The notes under the pieces are model-generated. The model worked only from the letters and a program-made list of their open reading frames with translations, was not told the origin of the DNA and searched no databases. The position numbers and the translations under genes are program-made. A stretch of 64,000 nucleotides of DNA from Pseudomonas nunensis. GTDB taxonomy: Bacteria > Pseudomonadota > Gammaproteobacteria > Pseudomonadales > Pseudomonadaceae. Below are positions 19,184 to 27,319 of this stretch, in pieces (position 1 is the first letter of the stretch; each line of letters starts with the position of its first letter). The stretch lies in assembly GCF_024296925.1 (NCBI RefSeq), contig NZ_CP101125.1, forward strand, positions 6,264,501 to 6,328,500, read 5' to 3'.

Positions 19184-21311
19184 CTGGCCACGCCACTTGC
19201 TCTGCCTGAGCCTCAGTTTTCCACTGGGTTCGGCGTTGGCCTGTGGGCCGGACTTTCCGATGCGCCTGCTGGATGACCGGGCGCAGTCACTCGCGGAGCT
19301 GCCGGAAGGCAATTTCCGCTTCGAGGTCAGTCGCCTCGGGCACGCCATCGCCGGGTTGAAGAATGCCACGGTGGCGACCAATACCCCGGGCGACGGCTAC
19401 GGCGATGAGCCGTCTTACACCGATCAACGTGACAAGGCTGAACAGGCCGGTTTGACTGCTGAACAGCAAGCGCTGGTCAAGCAACTGCGCACATTGACCG
19501 ATGCTCATCAGGTGGAGATCGAGGGTGCGAGCCTGCCGGTTGATCTGCGGCTGTACCTGGCGGGCGCCGTAGCGTTTAACGCCGAGGATCATCAGCTCGC
19601 CGCTGAATACTTCCAGAAAGTCCTGGCGTTGCCGGCCAGTCAACGACCGTTGCGCAGCACCTGGGCGGCGTATTCATTGGGTCGGGCGCTGTATGAAATG
19701 AGCGCGGAGGCGGGCGCCGGGCCGGATCTGTTGGCCCAGTCGCAGAAAGCTTTCGAGCAGACCCGCCAATTGAGCATCGACGGCTTCAGCGACCCGCTGG
19801 AGCTGGGCATCGCCAGCCTCGGTGAAGAGGCCCGGGTGGTTCGTACGGCGGGCGACTGGAACCGCGCGATTGAGCTCTACGCCACGCAAACCATTCACGG
19901 TTCGCCGGTGGGTTACTCCTCGCTCAAGCAGTTGATGACCGAACTCACGGCGCTGCCCGATGATCAATTGGCCGTGTTGCTTAAGGGCAAAACGGTGCAG
20001 CAATTGGTCACGGCCTCTCTGATCAGCCGCGTCGGCTGGTCATTTGGTGAACAACCGCCGGGCGAGAAAAAACTGATCGCGCTGCTGCAAAACAGCACCC
20101 GCGGCAGCCTGGATAACGCCGATCGGCTGGCGGCGGTGAATTATCAACAGGGCGACTACGCCAGCGCCAAGGCCTTTGTCGAACACGCGGGCGACGGCGG
20201 CCTGGCCTGGTGGATACGCGCCAAACTGGCGCTGCGCGAGGGCGACAAAACCGCTGCCGCCGCAGCCTATGCGAAAGCGGCCCAGGCGTTCCCGCAAAGT
20301 GAAGCCTGGGGTGAGGCACGCATCCCGGAATGGGACTACAACGATGTAGTCGTTAAGCCCAATTGCCGGGTCGAGGGTGAAAGCGCGATCCTCGCTCTGC
20401 AACGCGGTGAATATTTGCAGGCTTTCGATCAGCTCTATCGCAGCCAGGGCGTGTACTGGCTCGACGCGGCCACGGTCGCCGAGCGGGTGCTGACCGTTGA
20501 TGAACTCAAGCATTACGTCGACACCCAAGTGCCGGCAGTACCACCGCTGACTCAGCAGGATCGCGACAACTATGTGCCGTTGCCGGTGGCGGCAAAGCTG
20601 CGCGATTTGCTCGGGCGGCGGTTGTTGCGCGAAGAGCGCTACGACGAGGCGACCGGTTACTTCGATAATGCCGATCTGCAAGCGAAGGCCAGGTTTTACG
20701 GGCAGATGCGTCAGGAAGCCGAATCCAAATGGTGGCCGACCCGCCGGGCGTTCGCTTACTACCAGGCCGCGAACACGGCTCGCCACGACGGGATGGAGCT
20801 GTTGGGCTACGAGATGTCCCCGGATTACGCGACTTTCGATGGCAATTACAGCCTGGAGATTCCCGAGCTCAAGGTCGGCCCGTTGATCGCCGAGGGCGAG
20901 GTGCAGCGCCAGCAGGCCACGCTGGCGAAACCGGATGAGCGCTTCCATTACCGCTATGTCGCGACGGCCCTGGCCAGCAAAGCCGCTGATCATCTGCCCC
21001 ACAGCAGTCAGGCGTTTGCGGCGGTGCTGTGCAAGGCGTCCAACTGGGGCACCAGTCTGGAAGAGCAAAGCGCGCTGTATCAACGCTATATCGAGCAGGG
21101 TCCGTATGTGATCTGGGCCGGTGATTTCGGTCATCAATGCCAGGAACCGGACTTCCAGAACACCGACAAACGCTACGTGACTCAGTTCATGGACAGCCTG
21201 CGTTCGACATTGCGACCGTACAAACGGGCGCTGCAAATTGCTGGGGTGTTGCTGGTGACGGCGGCGGCCCTGTTGCTGATCAATCGCCGGCGTCGTCGCC
21301 AAAACCAGTAA
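19170..21311 (+). CDS. exported TPR-like protein with C-terminal membrane anchor
   Basis: 713 residues from the ATG at 19170, which follows AAGGAGGTTCGA; the frame is open further upstream but lacks a site there. A signal peptide (MFTRNWPRHLLCLSLSFPLG...ALA) precedes CGPDFP. The body is helical and Ala/Leu-rich with TPR-like phrases ('FQKVLALPASQRPLRSTWAAYSLG', 'YQQGDYASAKAFVEHAG'). Near the C-terminus there is one membrane helix (ALQIAGVLLVTAAALLLI) followed by an Arg run, giving a periplasmic body anchored to the inner membrane. I do not recognise a named family. The partner is probably the DUF3142 lipoprotein encoded upstream with a 14-bp overlap. Confidence 0.7.
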   Translation: MFTRNWPRHLLCLSLSFPLGSALACGPDFPMRLLDDRAQSLAELPEGNFRFEVSRLGHAIAGLKNATVATNTPGDGYGDEPSYTDQRDKAEQAGLTAEQQALVKQLRTLTDAHQVEIEGASLPVDLRLYLAGAVAFNAEDHQLAAEYFQKVLALPASQRPLRSTWAAYSLGRALYEMSAEAGAGPDLLAQSQKAFEQTRQLSIDGFSDPLELGIASLGEEARVVRTAGDWNRAIELYATQTIHGSPVGYSSLKQLMTELTALPDDQLAVLLKGKTVQQLVTASLISRVGWSFGEQPPGEKKLIALLQNSTRGSLDNADRLAAVNYQQGDYASAKAFVEHAGDGGLAWWIRAKLALREGDKTAAAAAYAKAAQAFPQSEAWGEARIPEWDYNDVVVKPNCRVEGESAILALQRGEYLQAFDQLYRSQGVYWLDAATVAERVLTVDELKHYVDTQVPAVPPLTQQDRDNYVPLPVAAKLRDLLGRRLLREERYDEATGYFDNADLQAKARFYGQMRQEAESKWWPTRRAFAYYQAANTARHDGMELLGYEMSPDYATFDGNYSLEIPELKVGPLIAEGEVQRQQATLAKPDERFHYRYVATALASKAADHLPHSSQAFAAVLCKASNWGTSLEEQSALYQRYIEQGPYVIWAGDFGHQCQEPDFQNTDKRYVTQFMDSLRSTLRPYKRALQIAGVLLVTAAALLLINRRRRRQNQ

Positions 21312-21314
21312 GGC

Positions 21315-21944
21315 TCACGCCTGTTGAACGAAGGTCAGCCGCAGGGCGAAACCGATCAACAGGCTGCCAAACAGCCATTGCTGTACGCGTTGGGCCGATG
21401 GACTGCGTTGCAGCCAACGGCCGAGCGCGGCACCGACCAGTGCGTAGGCGCTGTCGAACAGCAAACCGACGCCGACCAGCGTCACGCCAAGGATGGCGAA
21501 TTGTGCGAGTACCGGGCCGGCCTGAGGATTGATGAACTGCGGCAGCAACACCGAGCAGAACAGCAATGCCTTGGGGTTAAGCAGGTTGGTCAGCAAACCG
21601 CGCTGGATCGACTCGCGCCAGCGCGGTTTTTCCAGCGTTGCGCCGGTGCCATTCAGGTTCGGCAGCATCGTGGTGCGCAGGCACTGAATGCCGATCCACA
21701 ACAAGTACGCGGCCCCGGCCAGACGCACCACGTCGAAGGTCCAGGGCGCTGCCTTGAACAACGCCGCCAGCCCCAACGCCGCCAACGCCACATGACAACC
21801 CCTTGCGATCCCGAGGCCAATCGCCGTGGCCAGCGCCGCGCCTTTGCCCTGACGGGCGCCGGTTTGCAGCAGCAGGATCATGTCCGGGCCGGGCAACAGA
21901 TACACCACCGCCAGCGCCATGAAAAACAGCCAGAGACCTGCCAT
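21315..21944 (-). CDS. LysE/RhtB family amino-acid exporter
   Basis: A 209-residue membrane protein with about six hydrophobic segments. The family signature is at the N-terminus: 'YLLPGPDMILLLQTGARQGK' followed by GLGIARGCHVALAALGLAALF. 'GLLTNLLNPKALLFCSVLLPQF' contains the conserved NPK motif. Members export amino acids or derivatives from the cytoplasm. An Lrp/AsnC regulator gene is divergent across 145 bp, the usual arrangement in which the regulator controls the exporter. The substrate cannot be predicted. Confidence 0.9.
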   Translation of the reverse strand: MAGLWLFFMALAVVYLLPGPDMILLLQTGARQGKGAALATAIGLGIARGCHVALAALGLAALFKAAPWTFDVVRLAGAAYLLWIGIQCLRTTMLPNLNGTGATLEKPRWRESIQRGLLTNLLNPKALLFCSVLLPQFINPQAGPVLAQFAILGVTLVGVGLLFDSAYALVGAALGRWLQRSPSAQRVQQWLFGSLLIGFALRLTFVQQA

Positions 21945-22041
21945 GTTGCACCCCGTTCGTTGTCGATTTGGTAAGGGCAGTCTAGGCTCGGAGGGCAGGG
22001 CAGGTGCTTGCGTAGTTCACTTCTAAAACCTTCTGGATTGG

Positions 22042-22060
22042 CATAACCTGCCACGTTATG
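22042..22060. promoter_or_regulatory. inverted repeat CATAAC-N7-GTTATG in lysE/lrp intergenic region
   Basis: CATAACCTGCCACGTTATG has perfect 6-bp arms and a 7-bp spacer. It lies 30 bp before the lrp start and about 100 bp before lysE, a good position for autoregulation and control of the exporter by the Lrp protein. No binding data can be inferred beyond symmetry. Confidence 0.45.
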
Positions 22061-22089
22061 ACGTGAACACCATCAGGATCTGCCAAGCC

Positions 22090-22563
22090 ATGAAACTGGA
22101 CGCCTACGACCGCAAGATTCTCGCCGCCCTGCAACGGGACGGTCGCCTGAGCAATGTGCAACTGGCTGACGAGATCGGATTGTCGGCGTCGCCGTGTTTG
22201 CGCCGGGTGCGGATGCTCGAAGAGGCGGGGGTAATTCGCGGCTACCAGGCCAACCTCGACCGGGACGAAGTGGGGTTGGGGTTGACGGTGTTTGTCGGGG
22301 TCAAGGTTGAACGCCATAACGATGAACAAGCCGAGGCATTTCGTCTGGCGGTGACGGCGTTGCCCGAGGTGATTTCGGCGTTCCTGGTGTCCGGGGAGTC
22401 GGATTTCCTGTTGCAAGTGGTGGTGCCGGATCTGCGCGCTTATGACCGGTTTCTGACCGGGCGACTGCTGAAATTGCCGGGGGTGAGTGATATCCGCAGC
22501 AACTTTGCGATTCACACGGTGAAGACGCCGGGGGCGTTGCCTCTGGAGCATTTGCCGCTTTAG
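22090..22563 (+). CDS. Lrp/AsnC family transcriptional regulator
   Basis: 157 residues from the ATG at 22090 (MKLDAYDRKILAALQRDGRL). A GTG 9 codons upstream is possible but less likely, because the chosen start gives the usual family N-terminus. The AsnC-type helix-turn-helix spans about residues 5-55 ('LADEIGLSASPCLRRVRMLE'), and the C-terminal ligand-binding RAM domain includes 'VISAFLVSGESDFLLQVVVPD'. Length is standard. It probably senses an amino acid and controls the divergent LysE-type exporter and itself. A REP pair follows the stop. Confidence 0.92.
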   Translation: MKLDAYDRKILAALQRDGRLSNVQLADEIGLSASPCLRRVRMLEEAGVIRGYQANLDRDEVGLGLTVFVGVKVERHNDEQAEAFRLAVTALPEVISAFLVSGESDFLLQVVVPDLRAYDRFLTGRLLKLPGVSDIRSNFAIHTVKTPGALPLEHLPL

Positions 22564-22575
22564 ACCGCGTCGCCT

Positions 22576-22657
22576 GCTTCGCGAGCAAGCCCGCTCCCAC
22601 ATTGGATCTGTGGCATGCACAAAACCCATGTGGGAGCGGGCTTGCTCGCGAAAGCGG
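22576..22657. repeat. REP element pair, family A (inverted)
   Basis: Two inverted REP cores flank a spacer of about 35 bp, between the convergent ends of the Lrp gene and the dihydrolipoyl dehydrogenase gene. Confidence 0.9.
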
Positions 22658-22691
22658 CCGAACTGGCGCCCTATCTCTATGAGACTACCAG

Positions 22692-24092
22692 CTACATCTG
22701 CGTCGCCATCCCCTCCACATTCATCGCCGCCTGGCGCAACGCCTCCGACCGGGTCGGATGCGGATGGCAGGTCAGCGCGATGTCCTCGGCCGAGGCGCTG
22801 AACTCCATGGCCACGCAATATTCGCCAATCATTTCACTGACACTCGGACCGACCAGATGCACGCCGAGGATTTCGTCGGTGCGCTCATCGGCAAGCACTT
22901 TGGCGAAGCCTTCGGTCTCGTGGTTGATCTTCGCCCGGCTGTTGGCGGTGAACGGGAATTTGCCGACTTTGTAGGCACGGCCCTCGGCCTTGAGCTGTTC
23001 TTCGGTCTTGCCGACGCTGGCCAGCTCCGGTCGGGTGTAGATCACGTTGGGAATCAGGTCGTAATTGACCTCGCCGGCCTTGCCGACGATCTGCTCGACG
23101 CAGGCCATGGCTTCGTCTTCAGCCTTGTGCGCGAGCATCGGCCCGGAGGTAACATCGCCAATCACCCAGACGCCCGCCGCTTCGGTGCGGTGCCCTTTGT
23201 TGGCGAGCATGCCGCGTTTATCCGTGGCGAGGCCGACGTTCTCCAGTCCCAGCCCTTGGGTGTAAGGCCGGCGCCCGATGGCCACCAGCACATAATCGGC
23301 TTCGAGCAATTCGGCGGTGCCACCGGCGGCGGGTTCCACGCTGAGCTGCACGCCGTTGGCCGAGGTGGTGGCGCTGGTAACTTTCGAACTCAACTTGAAG
23401 CTGATGCCTTGCTTGGTCAGAGAGCGTTGCAAGGTTTTGCCGGCCTCGCCGTCAACACCGGGGCAGATCCGGTCGAGAAATTCGACCACCGTCACCTGAG
23501 CGCCCAGGCGCCGCCAGACCGAACCCAGCTCCAGGCCGATCACTCCGGCGCCGATCACCACCAGGTGCTTCGGCACTTCGGCCAGGGATAGTGCGCCCGT
23601 GGAGTCGAGGATGCGCTTGTTATCGATGTCTACGCCGGGCAGGGGAGTGGGCTCGGAGCCGGTGGCGATGATGATGTCCTTGGCGCTCAGCTCGGTCTTG
23701 CTGCCCGCGCTGTCGGTCACGGTGACCTTGCCCGGCCCGTCGATATGGCCCCAGCCCTTGATCCAGTCGACTTTGTTTTTGCGAAACAGAAACTCGATGC
23801 CTTTGGTCAGCCCGGAAACGCTTTCATCCTTCTGCTTCATCATTTGCGCGAGGTTAAGCGTTGGTTTGACCTCGATCCCCAGGTTGGCGAATTCCGCACC
23901 CATGGCCGCGTCGTAGAGTTCGGAGGCGTGCAGCAACGCCTTGGACGGCATGCAGCCGACATTCAGGCAGGTGCCGCCGAGGGTGGAGCGGCCTTCGACG
24001 CAAGCGGCTTTGAGGCCCAGTTGGCCGGCGCGGATCGCTGCGTTGTACCCACCCGGGCCTCCGCCCAGAATCACGACGTCATAAGTGCTCAT
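22692..24092 (-). CDS. lpdA: dihydrolipoyl dehydrogenase (orphan, Lpd3-like)
   Basis: A 466-residue FAD disulfide oxidoreductase. Features in order: FAD motif LGGGPGGYNAA at residues 9-19, redox-active GGTCLNVGCMPSKAL (C-x4-C), NAD motif VVIGAGVIGLELGSVW, second FAD motif VWVIGDVTSGPMLAHKAEDE, and the C-terminal catalytic HPHPTRSE. It reoxidises dihydrolipoyl groups of E2 or H proteins with NAD+. No E1/E2 genes are nearby, so it is a stand-alone copy; the N-terminus resembles P. aeruginosa Lpd3 as I remember it. An AGGAG site precedes the ATG. The upstream region is shared with the divergent SPFH operon. Confidence 0.95.
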   Translation of the reverse strand: MSTYDVVILGGGPGGYNAAIRAGQLGLKAACVEGRSTLGGTCLNVGCMPSKALLHASELYDAAMGAEFANLGIEVKPTLNLAQMMKQKDESVSGLTKGIEFLFRKNKVDWIKGWGHIDGPGKVTVTDSAGSKTELSAKDIIIATGSEPTPLPGVDIDNKRILDSTGALSLAEVPKHLVVIGAGVIGLELGSVWRRLGAQVTVVEFLDRICPGVDGEAGKTLQRSLTKQGISFKLSSKVTSATTSANGVQLSVEPAAGGTAELLEADYVLVAIGRRPYTQGLGLENVGLATDKRGMLANKGHRTEAAGVWVIGDVTSGPMLAHKAEDEAMACVEQIVGKAGEVNYDLIPNVIYTRPELASVGKTEEQLKAEGRAYKVGKFPFTANSRAKINHETEGFAKVLADERTDEILGVHLVGPSVSEMIGEYCVAMEFSASAEDIALTCHPHPTRSEALRQAAMNVEGMATQM

Positions 24093-24257
24093 GGATGTAC
24101 TCCTGGATTGAAAGAGGCTGGATCGGTAAACCTAGCCGCTGGTAAAAATTACGAACGTAATATGTGCGCTCCAAAGCATTTCGGTCAAGGCTTCAGCTAA
24201 GCGACAGGTTGCGCACCTTTAGATACAGCTATTTAGAACGGAAATTTCACCACTATC

Positions 24258-24270
24258 GTTATAAGGTAAC
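24258..24270. promoter_or_regulatory. Zur-box-like site upstream of the SPFH/P-ATPase operon
   Basis: GTTATAAGGTAAC resembles the gammaproteobacterial Zur consensus core (GTTAT-n3-ATAAC), with outer arms GTTA/TAAC intact. It differs from the perfect box at 41709 at three central positions. It lies 48 bp before the chosen ATG at 24318. If it is real, the operon would be induced in zinc starvation. Confidence 0.45.
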
Positions 24271-24317
24271 GAGATGTGACGGGGTTCGACGTCAGCAACG
24301 ATAAACACTGGGGTGGT

Positions 24318-26282
24318 ATGCAAGTCGATCTTGATGTCGATGGAACGCAAGTAGCCGGGTTGCCGCGCTTTCAGCAGGCGCTTTTTCACGGGCGGCGATT
24401 GCGTCAGTACGCGATTGGCTTGAGTGCCGTGGCAGCGGTGGGGCTGGTGCTGGCGTTTTTTGTCGCGCTGTTTGCGCCGCAGTCGTTGTGGGGCGCGCTG
24501 CTGGTCAACCAGAGCGCCGGGTTGCTGGTGCTGGTCGCCGGTCTGCAATCGGCCTGGTGGGTAACCGAATGGCGTGCGCGGGCGATGAGCCCGATTGTGT
24601 CGGTGCCGGTTATCGTCGAGGAAGACGCTGTCGCACCGGTGGGTTGGTACGAGCGCTTGCTGGATCGCATTAGTCAGCGCTGGGTGCATCTGCTGGCGCA
24701 GATTGGTGCCTCAACATTCTGGCTGATCGGCTGGGCAGTGTTGACGTTGTTCAGCATCGAGCAAATCTGGAATCTGGCTCTGACGCCCGCCATGCTGGGC
24801 TTGTCCGCCAGTGTCGGCGCTGCGCTGTCATTGCTGCTGGCCTTCGGTTTGCTGGTGCTGGAACGGCAACTGGCGCAGGAAAATGCTGCCGAATGGCCCG
24901 AAGCCGGTTCGTTGGCACAGCTGACCCGTGTCGCGATTATTTGTCTGGTACTGAGTGCGCTGTGTCTGTTGTTCGGCAATGACACCTCGGTCTGGCCCGT
25001 GCGTCTGGCGGTGTTGATCGGCTTGCTGCCGGGTCTGGTGGCCGTTGAGCTGCTGTTGCGCGCGGCGCTGTCGCTGTTCAGTCCGCAGCGTGAAAACATT
25101 GAACCCTCGCTGCTGGCGCGCAGCTTCGTCGCCGATATGCTGCGCTGGCCGCCACAACCGTTGCTGGCGTTGCAGCACGAATTGCACAACCGCTTCGGCA
25201 TCGACCTGCGGCAAATCTGGGCCTTCACCTACATGCGCCGGGCATTTTTTCCGGTATTGGCGGTGGTGGCTATTGTCGGTTGGTCGCTGACCGGCATTCA
25301 CGAAATCCCGTTGCAAGGGCGTGGCATCTACGAACGATTTGGCAAACCGGTGGAGGTCTTCGGCCCTGGTTTGCACGCAGGTTTGCCGTGGCCGTTGGGT
25401 CGGGTGTTGAGCGTCGAGAACGGAGTGGTGCACGAGCTGGCCACCAGCGTCGGCGAAGCTTCGGCTCCTGTGGTCGCCGAACCTGCTGAAGGGCCGGCCC
25501 CGGCGATTGCCAATCGCTTGTGGGACGCCAGCCATGTGAACGATAAATCCCAAGTTATCGCCAGCAGCCGTGCGGACAAGCAGAGCTTCCAGATCGTCAA
25601 CATGGACGTGCGTTTTGTCTATCGCATTGGCCTGAGCGACAAAGACGCGCTGGCCGCGACCTACAACAGTGCCGATGTGCCGACGCTGATTCGCAGCACC
25701 GCCAGCCGGATTCTGGTGCACGATTTTGCCTCGCGCACCCTCGACGGTTTACTCGGTGAAGACCGGGTAGGGCTGGGCGAAGAAATCGGTCGGGCAGTGC
25801 AGGACGACCTGCAAAAACTCGGCAGCGGCGTGGAAATTCTCGCGACCGTGGTTGAGGCGATTCACCCTCCGGCCGGTGCCGCCAATGCTTATCACGCTGT
25901 ACAAGCCGCGCAGATTGGCGCCCAGGCATTGATCTCCCGCGAGCGCGGCGCGGCAGCAGAGGCGACCAACCAGGCGCAGTTGCAGGCCAGCATCGCCCGC
26001 GATCAAGCCACCGCCAATGCCCGTGAAATCAACGCGACGGCGCAAGCTTCGGACTTGCGTTTCAGCGCCGAGCGCAAAGCCTACGCCAGTGCCGGTCAGG
26101 CCTTTGTGCTGGAACAGTATTTCAGTCAGCTGACCCAAGGCCTGGCCAACGCCAAGCTATTGGTTCTCGATCATCGCCTGGGCGGCAGCAGCAACGCGCC
26201 GACCATCGACCTCCGTACATTTACGCTGCCGGCTGACCCTGCGTCGCCGCGTAACACCGCTCAGCCAGGAGCCACCCATTGA
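24318..26282 (+). CDS. SPFH/band-7 (HflK-like) protein with N-terminal multispan domain
   Basis: About 654 residues from the ATG at 24318 (MQVDLDVDGTQ); a GTG at 24276 is in frame but would touch the putative Zur box. The N-terminal half has five or six hydrophobic segments ('AVAAVGLVLAFFVALFAP', 'LLVLVAGLQSAWWV', 'LIGWAVLTLFSI'). A further anchor near residue 310 leads into an SPFH domain ('GRGIYERFGKPVEVFGPGLHAGLPWPLGRV'). The C-terminal part is an Ala/Gln-rich coiled coil (about 560-630). SPFH proteins form membrane microdomain cages. First gene of a tight four-gene operon ending in a metal ATPase; it resembles the hmtA-linked genes (PA2439 type) of P. aeruginosa. Confidence 0.75.
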   Translation: MQVDLDVDGTQVAGLPRFQQALFHGRRLRQYAIGLSAVAAVGLVLAFFVALFAPQSLWGALLVNQSAGLLVLVAGLQSAWWVTEWRARAMSPIVSVPVIVEEDAVAPVGWYERLLDRISQRWVHLLAQIGASTFWLIGWAVLTLFSIEQIWNLALTPAMLGLSASVGAALSLLLAFGLLVLERQLAQENAAEWPEAGSLAQLTRVAIICLVLSALCLLFGNDTSVWPVRLAVLIGLLPGLVAVELLLRAALSLFSPQRENIEPSLLARSFVADMLRWPPQPLLALQHELHNRFGIDLRQIWAFTYMRRAFFPVLAVVAIVGWSLTGIHEIPLQGRGIYERFGKPVEVFGPGLHAGLPWPLGRVLSVENGVVHELATSVGEASAPVVAEPAEGPAPAIANRLWDASHVNDKSQVIASSRADKQSFQIVNMDVRFVYRIGLSDKDALAATYNSADVPTLIRSTASRILVHDFASRTLDGLLGEDRVGLGEEIGRAVQDDLQKLGSGVEILATVVEAIHPPAGAANAYHAVQAAQIGAQALISRERGAAAEATNQAQLQASIARDQATANAREINATAQASDLRFSAERKAYASAGQAFVLEQYFSQLTQGLANAKLLVLDHRLGGSSNAPTIDLRTFTLPADPASPRNTAQPGATH

Positions 26283-27319
26283 GCCAGTCGCATACTCACG
26301 ATCACGATGACCACACTGGCCACGATCACGGCCACGGCGGGCATCACCACGGGCATCACCATCATCACCACGGTGCTCCCGAAGAGGCCGGTCCATTCCC
26401 GTGGCGTCGCATGGGCTGGGCGGCGTTGCTGGTGGCGTTCGCCATCGCTGCCGCGAGCCTGGTGCAAGTGCGCTCGGGGGAGGCGACGGTGATTACCCGT
26501 TTCGGCAATCCGTCGCGGGTGTTGCTCGAACCGGGTCTGGGCTGGCGTTGGCCGGCGCCATTCGAAGCGGCGATTCCGGTGGATCTGCGCTTGCGAACGA
26601 CCTCCAGCGGTTTGCAGGATGTCGGCACGCGGGACGGTTTGCGCATCATCGTTCAGGCTTACGTGGCGTGGCAGGTGCAGGGTGATCCGGACAACGTGCA
26701 GCGCTTTATGCGCGCCGTGCAGAACCAGCCGGATGAAGCGGCGCGGCAGATTCGCACGTTCGTTGGCTCGGCCCTCGAAACCACCGCCAGCAGTTTTGAT
26801 CTGGCCAACCTGGTGAACACCGACGCTAACCAAGTGCACATCGCCGATTTCGAAGCGCAGTTGCGTCAGCAGATCGATCAGCAGTTGCTCACCACGTATG
26901 GCGTGCGCGTGCTGCAAGTCGGCATTGAACGACTGACGCTGCCGTCGGTGACGCTCACCGCCACCGTTGATCGCATGCGCGCCGAGCGTGAAACAATTGC
27001 CACCGAACGCACGGCGATCGGCAAACGCGAAGCCGCGCAAATCCGCTCTGCCGCCGAGCGTGACGCGCGCATCGTTCAGGCCGATGCCACGGTGAAAGCT
27101 GCCGACATTGAGGCGCAATCCCGAGTCGAGGCCGCGCAGATTTACGGCCGCGCCTACGCCGGATCGCCGCAGTTGTATAACTTGCTGCGCTCGCTCGACA
27201 CCTTGGGCACGATTGTTTCACCGGGCACCAAACTGATTTTGCGCACCGACGCGGCGCCATTCCGCGTGTTGGTTGACGGTCCGCCGAGCCTCGAAAACAA
27301 GTCCGGGTCTCAGCCATGA
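26279..27319 (+). CDS. HflK-like SPFH protein with His-rich N-terminus
   Basis: 346 residues from a TTG at 26279, which overlaps the previous stop (TTGA) and follows AGGA by 8 bp; no other start fits. Residues 1-31 contain 16 histidines plus Asp and Gly, a classic cytoplasmic or exposed metal-binding tail. One membrane helix follows (WAALLVAFAIAAASLVQV). The SPFH domain begins at 'GEATVITRFGNPSRVLLEPGLGW', then a coiled-coil region rich in Ala/Glu/Arg (about 225-285). It is annotated elsewhere as a protease modulator HflK, but the true hflKC genes lie with hflX; the metal ATPase context argues for a metal-linked role. Confidence 0.8.
   Translation: MSQSHTHDHDDHTGHDHGHGGHHHGHHHHHHGAPEEAGPFPWRRMGWAALLVAFAIAAASLVQVRSGEATVITRFGNPSRVLLEPGLGWRWPAPFEAAIPVDLRLRTTSSGLQDVGTRDGLRIIVQAYVAWQVQGDPDNVQRFMRAVQNQPDEAARQIRTFVGSALETTASSFDLANLVNTDANQVHIADFEAQLRQQIDQQLLTTYGVRVLQVGIERLTLPSVTLTATVDRMRAERETIATERTAIGKREAAQIRSAAERDARIVQADATVKAADIEAQSRVEAAQIYGRAYAGSPQLYNLLRSLDTLGTIVSPGTKLILRTDAAPFRVLVDGPPSLENKSGSQP

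Noticed and set aside
20040..21302. 420-codon antisense frame over the TPR-like gene
   Set aside because: No start site context or domain; mirrors sense codon bias.
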